A stretch of DNA of 64,000 nt from Trochalopteron elliotii (GCA_024734555.1 JANPWX010000338.1:2195155-2259154); one strand, 5' to 3'; shown: positions 1-14,300, counted from the stretch's first letter. Notes: generated by a model not told the origin, from the sequence alone. Numbers and translations: made by a program.

Positions 1-180
1 TCTGTGGAAAGCATCGCAGTCAGGAACGGGAGAGGCCAAGGCAGAGCCGCCCTTAAATGTTTGTTGTTTAGTGGGAATATTAACCTGGAACAAAACAAAC
101 CTGCGGCAGAACTGGCTGTCAGGTAACCCCGGCTGCGCTGGGCGAGTGAGACAATTCTGTCCCTGTGCCGACCCTGCTGC
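1..180. other. CpG-bearing window edge, possible exon or element end
   Basis: The first 180 bases are richer in G+C and CpG than what follows. Two + frames are open from base 1. One ends exactly where a donor-like CAG|GTAACC occurs (about 121-128), its stop TAA overlapping the GT. Third positions show no coding bias and I recognise no peptide. It may be the tail of an exon, a CpG-rich edge of a regulatory element, or nothing. Confidence 0.15.
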
Positions 181-3100
181 TTTAATCTTTACATAATATG
201 CTTAGCTATGTTATGTAAACCATCACCTCAAACCTTTCTTCCTCTAACAGGGAAATACACCAGCCAAGGGTAAAGGGGTAATGCCAAGTCAAAATGTTTT
301 CCCTCTTTTAATAACTAAAGGGAATGAAAAAACTAAAATGTGTTCTCACCATTCCACATGTAGGAGGAAAAGTTTCTCCCTGCCTGAGCTGTGAAGTATT
401 GTATTTTTTCTGACGTCTGGGTAAGGTGTAGGTGGAGTCTGTACCACCAAACGTACAGAAGTTGAGAATTTGAAGCATTACTGAGATATATAAGAATTAG
501 AAACATTATTGATATCGGGTCTGGTGTTATATCCAGATAACATATGTGCTTTTTGCAGTTTCCTTGTACGTAAAATTAATCATTTTCTTTGTTGAGAAAT
601 CGTTTTTTAATTACTTGGTTTATTTACTCTTCCTATTTCTTTGCTAAGTAATCCCAGTGATATTTTCACCTAAACCTAAAAATACCATAGTCAGCTAGTT
701 CTTCCTGTTCCGTTTGCATTTAGAAGATATTTTCCTGCTTATGATGGAGAAAAGCTCCTAATGTCACCAAGGGGGGGTCTATCTGCTAGCATACATTGAC
801 TTCTCAGAAGAACTAATAATGAAGTAATTAATAAATATGATGTGTGAAAGTTCTTCAAAAAACACAAACCTCCTGCAAGTAATGCTTCTCATTGTGCTGA
901 AAGGTGCATTGCACACTCTTGACATCATGGTTCCTTCTTCTAAAATCACTTAAACCATGCTTTCTCCTTTCAGTCATTCAAAAATAGACCTCCTGAAAAC
1001 CATCCAGGAAGTGATAAAATTCAATTCTAAATGATTCTTCTAACCATATTTCCTTAAGGTTGCTCTGACAGCTTAAAGGTGCCTTAAAGGAGGCATACAT
1101 TTGTCTATGTTAACTCCTCAGCCTCAGGACTTCTTTTTGGCGACAGTTCATAGTGCTTCATTACAGATCTTTCCTGCTAGCATTTGCGGGAAGCACAGAG
1201 AGAGAAGCTGAGTGAATAGCCTAATTGAGACAGGGGCAGGATAGGGCCATACAGTGTCCCAGAATCTGGGTCATAAATTCCCAGTGCCAAAATAGTCAAG
1301 GGAGCGCTGAAGCGTTTCAGCACCAAGTGAGAGGTTTGAGTCATCACAAGTCAGGCCCTGATTTTTTCTTTTGGTGTGTAACCTCTGGCCCAGAGCCCTA
1401 GATGTTAGGGCTTAAATTAAGGACAACTAAACTAGGCAGAAGGTTTGTACTGCCTTATGAATAGAACATACACACTGAGGTGTGCCCTGTTTTAAAAGCA
1501 GAGGTTTTGAAGGAGCCCTACCTGTGCAGTGTAAAGAGAGTAGGGCAAGGTAGTTAGCTGCTCCCATTTTTATCCCTTTGACCTTTCAAAATAGGATGTT
1601 TGTCCCTCAGATGTTAAAGGTTGCATAATATTGGTCTCAAAATCCTTTGGAAGACTTGAATTTGGATTATGTAGGTTGAATCCAGGCCCTTTTGAAGTGG
1701 CAATACTTCAGTGTTAGATTTCACCCATGCTGGAGTGCTAAGGCACACAAGTTACACCGTTTTTCCACCCCCCCCCATGATTAGTTTTGTATGGTTTCTA
1801 AAAGCTGACACTGTTTACACCACCAGACACATCCAAAGCAACATGAGTTCTTTACTTGTCCAGAGGCTCGAAGCTTCCTTGCAGAGGCACACTGGAGTTC
1901 ATCTCACCTGGCACAGGCAGTCATGCTTTAAAACTGTTATAGTTAAGGACACTTCTGTTAAGGGCTCTTGATTTAGAGTGTCTGTTACAAGGACAGATAT
2001 GTCAGTCAAAATCTATGAAGTTGGAGAAAGCTGAGCATAGTTGCCATTTAGAAGTGCTTAATTTAAAGAAGTAATAGTTCTATTTAGATTTTTCAGGTTT
2101 TTTTACTTTTTGGGCTGTACTCAATTATGGTGACTTTTATCCTTTTCTTTTTCAGGTAAAAACCGGGGAAATATTGTTCTATGCCAAAATAAGAAATAGG
2201 AAAAATGCAACTTTGATGTTTTTTCTGCATTTCTATTTATGGACTACTGTTCATTCCCATTTAAAAGGACATGTCATTTTTATGTGACTGTTAAAGTCGT
2301 TGAATGAACACCATTGTCAAGTTAAAACTGGTAAAAAGGGTCTGGTTTTCTGAGGGAGAGAAAAGATGAGAAACCATCTCAACTCGGGTATAGGTGAAGA
2401 CGTAACTATCTCTCTTGTGATAGCATATCTCTCTTTCAAAACTTTAATATTTTATATTAAAGGTGAGATGGTAATATTCATTTGTCCATTATGTGCCTGA
2501 TTGTTATATCAGTCTTTTCCAACCAAGTCCTCATGCGCCAATTTGTTTCATCCATCTGAACTATTATCAGCAGAAGGTTGGAGGAATGGGGACAAAGGTG
2601 CCTTTATTCATTCTTTACCTGATGCCACTTTCCAGCTCCACAGGAGCTGTCATAGCCTGTGCTGTTCCCCCCATCTCTCCCCTCTGGGAGCTGGGCCCCA
2701 TGGGGCTGTTTGGAGAGTGGAAAGCAGGCAGCTCTCAGCAGCAGGCCCTCTCTTTCCCACTCTGGTCCTCCATCCTGAGCTGTGGTGGGGCACAAAATGA
2801 GGACTTCCTGCAGTAGCTTTATGCTGTTCCGGGATTCTTCTCCCATAGCTGGTTTTCCTTGTGCTCCTATGATGGCACAAAGCTGTAAGGACCATCCAGT
2901 GGATCTAGCCTGTTCTCTATTTTTCCCTTTTTGGTAGTTCTCTTTCTCCTATTTGTAGATAGTTTGTTCTCACACTGTATCTAATATTTTTTTCTACAAT
3001 CTTGCTTTGCTTTTCTTGCCACTTCGATGAATCCCACTTTGTATGTTGGCAAATGTAAACTGAAATTCACAGGTACCCTGATCTCTGAAGTGCCAGCTGT

Positions 3101-6100
3101 GTCTGAAAATGCAGCATCTGAGTGATTCAGAGATCAGGATTCTTCTTTCTGTTGCGCTTCTGTCAGTATGTAGAATAAAGGGGCATAGCAAGGAAGATAT
3201 CTGTTGCAGAAATTTAATTAGAGTTTTCAGTTAATTGTGTATGTCCTCATCACTTACAAAATGACATCCTGTATCAAGGAAAACATTGATCGAATCCTGA
3301 ACACTAGGTAAGCCTATTATTCAAACAATGCCTTGACAGAAATCTGTTTAAAGTATTTTCATGGCATTCTTAAGTAAAATGATTGTGTGAACACAGAGGC
3401 AAGTTATTGCTAGCCTGAGTTCTTTATTTGCTGTACAATACTGCAAACCCCCAAATCATTAGCATTTATTCACTCTAATATTTTCAGGCCATTAAATACA
3501 AAGGGAGTTGTAAGTTGTGTGGCAAACAGCTTTTAAGATCTCTTTAGTTCTAGCCTAAAAACCCAAGAATTTGCAGCTCCTCCTCCCCTTTGCTCAGAAG
3601 CAGAACACTTCCCACTATCATTCAGCTGGAACCAGAACAAACAACCAGGACAATAACAGTGTGGCATTAGAAATCCTGGTGGCTCTCAGCTGCTTTGCTA
3701 TCCAGGATTGTAAAGAATAAAGATAAAACATATTAGGAGTGGGTAAGAGGGAGGTAATAATTTGCTTCCGTGTCCTTAATGAAAGCCTGTATTTTTGTTT
3801 AAGATAGGGAATAAATTAACTACATAGTGTCTGGAACAGAGGTTTGTTTCTGTGTGCTAGTTTAGAGCCTAACTGTAAGATAATTGCATAGGATGATTTT
3901 GTGATAGTTTCTACACAGACATGGTTGACAACTGAATCCTAGACTAAGCCACTGCTTTAAAAAATATCATGTTGCATGTACTGAAGGGAAAAATCTTTAT
4001 TTCCAGAGCTATTATAATGCAGTGACCTGTAACTGGAAGAATTCCCTGCATTGCCTGTCTTAATTCATCACCCTGTGTGGGAGGGAATGTTGAAAAGTGA
4101 AGACAGGTTAGAAAAGAAAATTGGGGTGTTTTAGGTGTTATTTCCACCTCTCTTTAGCACCTCCGCATTCCTATTATTTTCTGTTGGTTTCATAACATCT
4201 TAATTCACAGGATCAGAGCTTGGTTTTCTGATTAAAGATGGGTAAAATTCTGAGGATCTCTTGTGGTTCTGTTGGGAAAATTACATCTTTACACAGAAAA
4301 AGAAGCCGTGGGCACTCATGTTCCCTTTTAATAAAGTTAAGGTTCCAGAAGAATGTGGGCTAGTGTTCACTATGTTTAATGCATGATTAATGCATGCCTA
4401 GGGAGTAGGCTCTGCATCCACCACAGCAAACCAAGCCCCATAAGCAGGCTTGTTCAATCCCTTCAGTAGGAGTGACCAAGTATATTTCAGGAACCCAGCA
4501 GACAACAATCAGTCTAAACCAAACTGTCTGCCTTGTACACGGTGGGAAATACCTGCATATTCTCTGCTGGGGATTCCCTCAGTGGAGTGGAAGTCCCCTG
4601 CGGAAATAAGTCAGACTAGTCATATTTTGCACTTGTTTCTTGAAAATCCCAGCCAAAGAGCCTGATTTGGACTGTAATTGGAAGGGATGAAGGGAAATGT
4701 CTGCAGTTTGATAAACCTAAATTGTTCCTTCTGCTTTGTGGAATCTTATGCACAACTGGTGCCAATACAGCAGCTCCCAGCAGCTAAGTCCAAGGACAAA
4801 CAAAGGAAGAAAAAAATCAAACCTCTTTTGTCTCATCCTTGGTGCGAACTATTGCAGGGAATAAATGGAATCTCTTGCCTGTAGGTCTAGGCAGAACCTG
4901 GCAAACTTCTCTCTGCTCTTCTATAAGCTACATCTGTAGAACTTCAGGAAGCAGGTATCAAAACAAGTACTCGTCTTCCTCAATGGCAAAAAATGAAGGA
5001 AACAGTGGATGCAACAACTTCAGGGTAGGGATGAACTCTGTTAATCACACTAGAACTGTTCCCAAGTCTGCAAAGTCATAGAGAGGCAGTGGGGAGGACA
5101 CAGGTGAGGCAAGCATTTATTTTAGGAAGCTGGAAAACACAACATGGGAACACATATCTACTTTATAACTAAGCAGGCTTTTTTCTTGTATCCTTACCAC
5201 AGTTCAGAGCCCTGAGCTGCGCAGAAATGGACTCTTGGACACCTTAATCTTATCATAATGGGTATTTGAAGGAATTTTGCTTTACCTCATGACTCAGTTG
5301 AGAACCTCCATAACTGTATTTATTCCAGTATTTCAATCCAAGTGAACCCTTATTTAAAACATCTTTTCATCTTACAGAGGCATTTCCACCTCTGCAAAGT
5401 GCATGCTTCTTGCATTTTAGAGTTAATTTGGGAAAGTGAAAAGTAGTTAGAGAATCCAGCACATTGTTTCTCTTTATTTCATGTGTTTAGCAAATTTTTG
5501 GAACTGGAACCCAAGGCATAGCTGAGGACTAGGCCCACAAGGGCAATTTGAGATCTGTCACAATTTCTAACTGTTGATGCTGTAAAAGCAAGTGAAGTAC
5601 ACACAGGGAAGGCCATACATTTCAAGGGAAATAGATTAGCAGAGCTAGATATTTAGACAGTGGAGGTCTACAAATATTTGGCTGAGTAGTTATCTACTTA
5701 ACCTAGTCATCAGGAAGTGGCAGGGAGAGATGATAACGGCACAGAGTCTTCCACAAATACCTCTTATTGGGGATTTAACTACAGGTGGATTAGCTGAGTT
5801 GGTTGGAATATGGTGCCAGTATCACCAATGAGTTCATGATCTCCTGGTTCTAGCAGAAAACCCTTGCGTGCCCAATGTACTGACAGAGGCATCACTGATA
5901 ATGTGGGAAATAGAAATTTAATTCTGTCTGCTGCCTTAAAGGACAAAACCCCCACCGTTTGTAACTCTCAGAATTGCATCCTAAACACTATAGCATTTTG
6001 CTGCTTGGCTTATTTGTTCTCTATCATTGCATCTCTTCTCTCTAAAATATACCTACATCTTCACTTGGTTAGAACTGAAAACGTGAGATGCCTAACAAAC

Positions 6101-6929
6101 AGGCTAAAAGTCATTCTCTATCTTTTGATCTTTCACTCTTTTAATATTTAATGATCCTGTTCAAAATGGAACAGCATTAGCAAGAGAGATTAGGAAGTCC
6201 CCTGTCCCCTTCCCACACCATTGCATGTTTTCAAGGTAGCAATGTGAGATTAAGAGTCCCTCCAGGAAAACAGGTGGCTTGTGCCTGTGTCTCTGACATC
6301 CTCAGTCAAAGATCTAAATGCTTCATATTTTGAAGAGGTACTTCGGCCCATGCTTTGGTGAAAGTGGGAATGCTTGATCTGCTAGGACAACATCTGCAGG
6401 CAAGATTATAGGATCCTTAGCTTGTGAATAGTGATTGTCAGGATCACAAGTGAGTGTTAAATTGCTTGATGACATCAAGCCTGGGTTTCTACTCATGAGA
6501 TCAAAGGTATGACTTACTTAAACTGAGAAAACACCACAATCCACCACTAATTGGAAAAATACATTACAATAACAAATTGTGTGTTACCAACTCAAACATG
6601 CCCTACAATGATGTGCTGATGCACTTGTGAGGTTTTCAAGCATCCAGTTCAGACCAAGTGGGACAAACAGACCTGACATGATGGTTGAATGCTCAGTCTC
6701 AGTGAGAACATTTTTGTTTGAAATTCCTTACAATATAGTGCACTATGCTCTGCCTTGGACATTGGGAACATCCCTTGGGATGAGGCTGATGGTCCTGGGA
6801 GTTTGACATGGACCCCTGGCCAAGGTGGGGGTATTCCTAGCGGAGGCTGGACAAGGAGAATTGGGTTGACAGGTGCCCTCAGGGCCCAGACACTGTGTCA
6901 GTAAAACCACTTTCAACAGCCATTTATGT
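181..6929. other. Unique AT-rich DNA, no gene seen
   Basis: No exon with a recognisable product, no RNA gene and no recognised transposon were found. Open frames of 60-107 codons (for example at 2493-2816, 4450-4665 and 5864-6151) lack domains and codon bias. The stretch at 2600-2800 is locally GC-richer, which accounts for overlapping open frames on both strands there. Confidence 0.6.
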
Positions 6930-7690
6930 TTGCTAAGTACATTTTATTTTGATTATGGACACAAAAGGAGTATGATTCTGAGTATAACATTTCTAAATTT
7001 CTTAAATTTAATTTCCATATAGTTATGTATACATAAGTCCTGTTTTCCAGAGAATTATTATTATCTTGAAAAAAAATATGCTGTTGGGAAAAAGCAGAAA
7101 TCAGTCACTCCCAGGAATGCCCACTAATTCAGCTAGATTATTATTATATTCCACAATCAGCCAGCCAGGGTTTATTATTCCTTTGAGACAATGGGAGATA
7201 TAATTTAGTTTTGGAAGGGATTCAACAATAGCTTTTCCCTTCTGCACGCCGGCAGCTTGGATTGCACTGCGTTACCGGACCAAAGTTCCCAGTGGCAGGG
7301 GATGCCAGCTAAATGGCTTGCTGTGATACATCTCTCTTGAGGTGAAATGCCATGGAAGCTGTGAGCTGCACAGCTGCCTCAGCATCTGCTCACAGAGCCC
7401 ACACATCTGAAACAATGGGCCAGAAATTGGATGGCAATTTAAATATAATGGTCTGCCCATTACCAGTAATTAAAAATCCATTGGTAACAGCCCAGAAGGT
7501 AAGGGAGGCATGTGAAACAGACACAGGTTTCCTCTCATCTGGGTGAACTAGGACAGACTTAGAGACCAGTGTATTTCTATTTTCATGTGGACCTACTGCA
7601 AACTCATGGGAAATAAATGGAAATATTTCCATTGTCATTAATGGACTTCGGATAAAATCCCAATTGCCACTATAAAACCCTTTTTAGTGT
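6930..7690. promoter_or_regulatory. Possible conserved noncoding element
   Basis: The texture resembles vertebrate conserved noncoding elements: AT-rich homeodomain-like cores (CCAGTAATTAAAAATCC, GCAATTTAAATATAATGG, TGTCATTAATGG), retained CpGs (CACGCCGGC near 7245 and GCGTTACCGG near 7270), and an 18-bp perfect palindrome at 7616-7633. Three short open frames on both strands overlap here but show no codon structure or domain. The call is an inference from texture only. Cross-species alignment would decide it. Confidence 0.3.
7616..7633. repeat. 18-bp perfect palindrome AATGGAAATATTTCCATT
   Basis: The sequence is identical to its reverse complement over 18 bases. It lies at the right end of the candidate conserved noncoding element. 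Confidence 0.95.
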
Positions 7691-10600
7691 TGCCATACAT
7701 TATTTGCCATGCATGTATTTTAATGAAACAGTCCTGAATGTACTGTAGGGAATGTGCTGCTTAAAATCTGTCTCTGTTTTGAAACCCTATCAAGGGCAAG
7801 CTCTCTGACAGGAGACTTTAGCTTTACTCTGTTTCTGAAGGAAGGCTTAAAGCGCTCTTTAATTTTATAGGGAAAATAGAGAACTGCGCAAAAGTTTGTG
7901 GGTTTCTTGAGGGAACCTCAAGAGAACCTCACATGAGAATGTTCTTTATTCTGATTCATAACAGTTCTTTCACTCAGCTGTGGCTTTGGTCTGGAACTTA
8001 AAATGCAAACCAAAACTGACTTAGAAGCATCAAAGTTTGGGTAATGTGGTTTCATTTACTTCACATAGTTTGATCACCAAAACATATCTATAGGCAAGTT
8101 TGCTCAAAACAGTATCTAGATTAATTCAAAAGTTAATGAATGTCATAGTCAGGCTTCTAAAAATGAACTAAGTTTTAAACTTACAGTGCAACTCTAAACT
8201 GTGTAGTTTTATGTGGCATCAGATTTTGTTGTAAGTGTTGTGGACTAAGAATGGTCTTTTCTGGTAAAACATAGAATATAAAGTAAGAAGAGTTAAGATA
8301 ACTAGTGTAACTACACAAATGAGCAACTTTTCCTCAGTTTCTCTCACAAAATGTACATAATAGTCACATGCATGTTAAAAACTGAGACCTCTCCCTCCTC
8401 CTGATATTTATATAGATTTATGAATCCTCCAGGTTGAGATGCCAAATATTAATAAAACTCTTGGAAGCATCAGTGAATGCTGTGAGAGCTTTAATTTTCC
8501 ACAGTGTAGCTGTAAAGACAACTTGAATACCATTTTTCACTCCAGGAACAGAAAAAATATACGTCTGACATCTCAGGTTGCAGCTTTATTCTTGGTAACA
8601 ACAATAATGTACAGTTTTAACAGTGATATGGGAAGACAGAGACCCTAAGCAAACTACAAAAGATTATTATCAGAGTTTCAGACTAAGCTGGAAGTTTCTT
8701 TCAGGTTCTTTGGTGGTCTTCTCTACAATGAACTTCCCATAAAGGTACCAGTGCATAGCTAATGGCAGGTGAAAGTGCAGTGACTGAAGCAAAAAAAAGC
8801 ACTCCTGTCTCTGCTGTCTTCCATGGGCATCTGCCTTGTAGCAGGGGAGACCCAGTGGCTTGTGAATCAGCTTCTGAACCTTGCAGTGCAGCATAAACCA
8901 AAATCAATGTTGGTTTACCTTAATAGGCCAAGCTGTAAGCTGTGGTGGTTTAGAGATGATTCATGAGCTGTTTAGCTCCCCACTGTTAGGAGCAACCTTG
9001 GGGAGAAGTCTGGTGACCTCCTCTCTCTGCTGGGAGAGGAGCAGCCAACACTTTAACACCTTCTGTTTAGTTTGTCACTATTTACTGCAGGCTGTAGACC
9101 TCTACCAGTCATTCTTTTAGGTGGGATAGAGATTGGGACCAACGTTATTCACTACTTGTAGCAAATATTTAAGGCTGTATGCCTTGGTGTTCTACCCCAA
9201 GGGATCTCAGTTTAGATCCACATCTAACCTTGTATCTCAGGGACATAGAAGAAATCAACCAACTAACTTTACTGCAAGGAAAAATATTATTGAAAATATT
9301 TACTTCAAACCAGTAATCAGTCAACAACATGTTTCATTTGCCAGGTGTTTCCCTTCTGCATCTTCATCCATAGTGATTGCCTAAGTTTTTCAGATGAAAC
9401 TTTTTTATGTTTTCTATATATTACCAGTTTTTCATATAAATACCGTAGGTTTTGAAACCTTTTTTTTCTCCAAACCACACTTCTCTCACAGTTCATGTTT
9501 AAAGCCACATACTCTTGCAAAGAGTCATGGAACCAAAAGCACCCTGGGAGGGGTATGTGCCTCAGCAAAACCTCCTTCTTCTTTTGCTTACAGTCTTTTT
9601 CAGATTTTCCGTGTACACAAAGTACCAGATAGCCTTCTGTCTGCTTCAGAGGATGCTTCACATTGATACCTCATGTGAAAGTGAAAAGCCACAGCCCCTC
9701 TCACTCCCCTGTGCTTTCTTGTGATGGTTCATGCTTCATTGTCTGAAGGCAGGGATTATTTTCATAGCTTGCCTTTGGCAGCCACTGTGACTGTTAAGAC
9801 AACTCTGTATAACGCTCGCTTTCCACATGATGTTCCCCTAAAAGGTTGTGATCCAAGGCAAAATGTTTTTCTGTGAATAAGCTGTTTTATCCCTCCTATC
9901 CTTTCAGGGAAGAGATGATAATGTATTATAAATTTGACTTGTCTCTCAGCTTATGGCCTTATTCATTAATTTGTTTAGTAGCTAACAGGTTTTGGCATCC
10001 GGAATGAAGTCTGCTTTCATTAACTACCTTGAGATAATGAAAATGGAGCTGAGTATTTTAAGCTTTAAAAATCCACAAAACCAAAGTAAGAAGAAGGCCC
10101 CTACAGCAAGTGAAGAAGAGATGAACTAGGGAGAAAAAACTGTGGTGAGCAATTCTCATTTAATTCTGTTTGAGTAAAACTCCGATTGTCCTTTCTCTGC
10201 CTTTGTATTTGCTTTTTGGCTTTTTTTGTCACTTACCCTCTACTTTTTCCCTGATTTTCTTCAAATAAGCCTTTCATACCTGAACAGCTTGCTATTTTCT
10301 CTCTTCCTTCTTCCCTTTCCTTTTTCAACAACTGTTTTTCCCTGTTGTCTCTTTACACGCGTTCTTTTTCTTGACTGTGTCCCTGGATAATCTTCTCTGC
10401 CCCAATCCAACCTGTTGTGAATTTTTTTTCCTTTCAGGTGTGTGAACTTGTGCCTTAGTCCCTCACTTCACAAACTGTAACCCACAGACTGTTGATGATA
10501 AATTGAGAGGCTGTTAATCAGAGAGCTGTTCTCCTCTAGGTATTGAGTATCTGAGCTACCTACGAAGACAAAGTCCGTTAGATACCTACCTAGTATTATT

Positions 10601-10878
10601 TCCTGCATAACTATAGATGTTGTTATAACATTATGAGGGTACAGGACTATGCTATTGTAAGTAAAACCAGCCATTTATGCTCCATGCATGAAATCTGCAA
10701 AAATGCCATCTACACTAAAGATCAGAATTGCTAGAAATTGGAGGCAATGATTGAAATTGCAGCCCTCTCTGTATTGGGGCATATATTAATCTGGTAATGC
10801 CCCCTAGCCTCTTACAATACAGCATTTGTTACTAGATGATCTTCCTTTTTAGTTTGAACACCTTATGGTGGCCTTGTT
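7691..10878. other. Unique AT-rich DNA, no gene seen
   Basis: Only short chance frames occur. The longest, 114 codons on minus at 9317-9661, has no recognisable domain. No repeats stand out. Confidence 0.6.
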
Positions 10879-11278
10879 NNNNNNNNNNNNNNNNNNNNNN
10901 NNNNNNNNNNNNNNNNNNNNNNNNNNNNNNNNNNNNNNNNNNNNNNNNNNNNNNNNNNNNNNNNNNNNNNNNNNNNNNNNNNNNNNNNNNNNNNNNNNNN
11001 NNNNNNNNNNNNNNNNNNNNNNNNNNNNNNNNNNNNNNNNNNNNNNNNNNNNNNNNNNNNNNNNNNNNNNNNNNNNNNNNNNNNNNNNNNNNNNNNNNNN
11101 NNNNNNNNNNNNNNNNNNNNNNNNNNNNNNNNNNNNNNNNNNNNNNNNNNNNNNNNNNNNNNNNNNNNNNNNNNNNNNNNNNNNNNNNNNNNNNNNNNNN
11201 NNNNNNNNNNNNNNNNNNNNNNNNNNNNNNNNNNNNNNNNNNNNNNNNNNNNNNNNNNNNNNNNNNNNNNNNNNNNNN
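10879..11278. other. Assembly gap, 400 N
   Basis: Four hundred undetermined bases. The right edge is a pentanucleotide microsatellite followed by an AT-only inverted repeat, so the missing sequence is probably repeat that could not be assembled. The true length is unknown. Open frames drawn across the N run are artefacts. Confidence 0.99.
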
Positions 11279-11286
11279 TACACCTA

Positions 11287-11311
11287 ATTACATTACATTA
11301 CATTACATTAC
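11287..11311 (+). repeat. (ATTAC)5 microsatellite at gap edge
   Basis: Five perfect ATTAC units begin nine bases after the gap. The array may extend into the undetermined bases. Confidence 0.95.
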
Positions 11312-11323
11312 ATATATTTAATT

Positions 11324-11361
11324 ATATTATATTTATATTATATAATTTATAAATATAATAT
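11324..11361. repeat. AT-only inverted repeat, 14-bp perfect arms
   Basis: ATATTATATTTATA at 11324-11337 is the exact reverse complement of 11348-11361, with a 10-base AT loop between them. The surrounding 50 bases are almost pure A+T. Such a sequence can extrude as a cruciform and may have contributed to the neighbouring assembly gap. Confidence 0.85.
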
Positions 11362-14300
11362 TTCCATATTATCAGCAACTTCCAAACATATTACAAGTAC
11401 TGTAAGGGAGAGATTTGGATTAAAATAGGAATAGTACTGTCAGAAGAGAACCTTCTTTAACTATAATATTGTGGGGTCATATGCATAATGGGACAGACAT
11501 AAACTATACATTAGATCTGAGCTGTGTGGATCTGAAGGGCCAAAACTGAAGTAACTGCCTCAGCTTTTTAATACTTTCTGCCCAAGAAAAGAAGGGCCTC
11601 AGCTCCTAGGAGACTCTACTTCCTTCAGTGTACTGATCAGCAAACTGGTCAGGTCAGCAGTATTAGAGCAATGACATTAACAAGGACACTTGTCTCTTTG
11701 GGGCCTTTCTTCTACTGCTCTCTGAACAATACCTGTGTGTTCTCTCCTGACCCAGGCTGTCATTTTACGGTTTAGCACAAATTCTTTGGTACAAGGTGCT
11801 GTTTAAGTGACAAAAAGGAATGCTTTGATAAGTCAGTCTTAGTATGGAAGGAGTCATTGAAATACTGAGAGAGAGTTTCCCTTAACTTTCAGCCATAAAA
11901 AAATGATTTTTTGGAGTCAGTTTCCATGCAGAACAAAACCAATCTGACTAAACACAAAATGCCAACCATATTTCCAGAATCAATGTCTTGGAATATTCCT
12001 TAATTAAATTTCAGTGAGATTCACAGAGTAAGCATAGATCAAGAGGAGAATTGTTTGAAAAAGCTAGCCCCAAGTAGTCCTTCAACACGCTTTCAAGGGG
12101 GGATTCTCTCTGTTCCATAAAAGAAATATTTTTAGGTTTAACAATTACATATACAAAGGGCATAACTTATTTGAAGCTGAAATAGACCAGCTTTGGGAAT
12201 GTGATTTTATAGCAAGACTTAACCGTGCTTGATTCAGCTGGGTAGTATGCCATTCCTTAGGGAATACTTCAAAGAATGACGCAGAGCAGCAGCAACTGGG
12301 AGGATACAGACAATTCACACAGACTGCATGCTTTCACACCCTTGTCTCAGCAATCCCAGATGGTGATCACCCAGAAGAGTCTCAATCTTTTTATATGCAA
12401 TACTCTGCCGTCACAAAGTGGTTTAACACAAAAACTCAGTAAACTCAGATGGGATTGACATTACCTTCAGTAGGCTGGGCACTCTTCTACATCCACTTAC
12501 TGAAGGAAATTAGTGTGATCACTTCAGGGACAGTTCATACCTCTGTAATTAACAGTAGTACAGAGTGGCTACAAGGACACATTCCTAAACATTGTCGAAA
12601 GAGGGATCTGGGCCTAGGAAAATAATATGCCTCTCAACATCTGGAACACTAGCAAAAATAATAATCAATTATACCAGTGTAAATCTGTGAGGTTCATGTC
12701 ATCCTAGGTATGGTACTCTCAGTAAAGAAAATAGCAGAGTGATTTGGCATCTCCTCTGCCAGAGTGAAGCACTCAGCTTTGCTCCCAGTGGGCATCAGTT
12801 ACCAGCATTTATTCCTTCATGCAGGTTAAGCCTCAGCTTTTTTATCCCTATCATACCTCAAACCTCTTGAGAATGTATTATGACAGCAGAGATAGCTGCA
12901 AACGAGTGTCTAGTCTGACTATTTTGTGAGGTGAGTTGTGGAAGCAGTAAGAGTGGAAGCAGAAAGGATATGAAAAAGAAGAAGGTAATATTTCTCATTT
13001 TCTATCCCGTATTTACGAACAAAAAGCAAACAACTTTTTACTCTACCTGGTCAACCTGGCCCTTATAGATTTGGTCATCTATATTACTGTGCAGTGTGAT
13101 TCCACATGATTTTCTACCCCAAGAAATGGAAAATGCATTTGTCCATTTCTTATGGAGGGTCACGTTTGCCTGGCATGGGTGATCCCATTGGTGTAGAGAC
13201 TGAATCTCCAAGCTAAAGCACTCCTTGGCAGAAGTCACCATTCACAGCACCATAATAATACGAATCTGTTCCTCACAGCTGTGGAGCCAGTGTGGCTTCC
13301 TCCACATCAAACATCTTTACACCATCCTCCACCGTATCTTTACTTCCACTGAGAGGCCTCTGAAGCACAATTATTCCTGATAATGGAATGCACATGTTAA
13401 ACAGACTATTAATTAAAACAAATCTCATTATCAAAAAAGACTATTACTAATAAAGCACCACATTTTTCACATGAAAACACTGGAATTCCTCCACTGCTCT
13501 CTGGTCCTTCTAGAATGCCTCTCCATCCCATATCCTGTCATTTAAAAAAAATTTTACAGTGAAAAAACATTTTCTCTAATAACTTGTAACCTTTTATAAA
13601 ATTATTCATTTAAAAATTCTATTTTAATCATGTTTTTCACAGCAAAGAAGAGATACTAAACCATGTAATTCGTATTCATGACAGCAGGCATCATTGCATC
13701 CAGACAATGCAGGAAAAATTTTGTGAGACAGAGATAGGCAAATCAATTATAGTGAAACTTCTGTTTACTGGATTCTTCTTGTTGGATTTTAATGTCTGGA
13801 CATACAACATACATGTATAAGCTATTTTGGAATTATTTAAAATCATTTGTGGGACTCATCAAAAAAATAAATTAGTCTGACATTTGCACTTTTGGGATTA
13901 GATTAAGCTGTCTGCTCTGCTCCCCTTGTGAAGTACAAAAGAGAAGACTTTGGCTAGAAATTAGCAGTTTAGGGAAAGCCAACATGTATGAGTTGTGGAC
14001 AGAACTGCTTAAAAATTTTAGCAGAAGTCACGAGTATTCTTTTATTCAGACTCTGAGAGGCTTTGGAGAAAAGAAAAATATAACAAGCATTAGAAAAAGC
14101 AGCAAGGAAAACAGAAGTAATTTCCAGCTTTCTGTAAGGCAGTTATTATTGTGGCTCTTAGATATTATTGCATTATTTAGACCTTCCTTCTCCTCTCAAG
14201 TGCATTGGATTTATTTTATTCGACCCATGCAAATAGTTTTGGGATCATCAGAGCTCATATTTGTATACTATTAACATTAATTGCACTGTTTTAAAACAAA

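Noticed and set aside
9317..9661. 114-codon Lys-rich minus-strand open frame
   Set aside because: No recognisable family or codon signal. AT-rich composition explains the Lys content.
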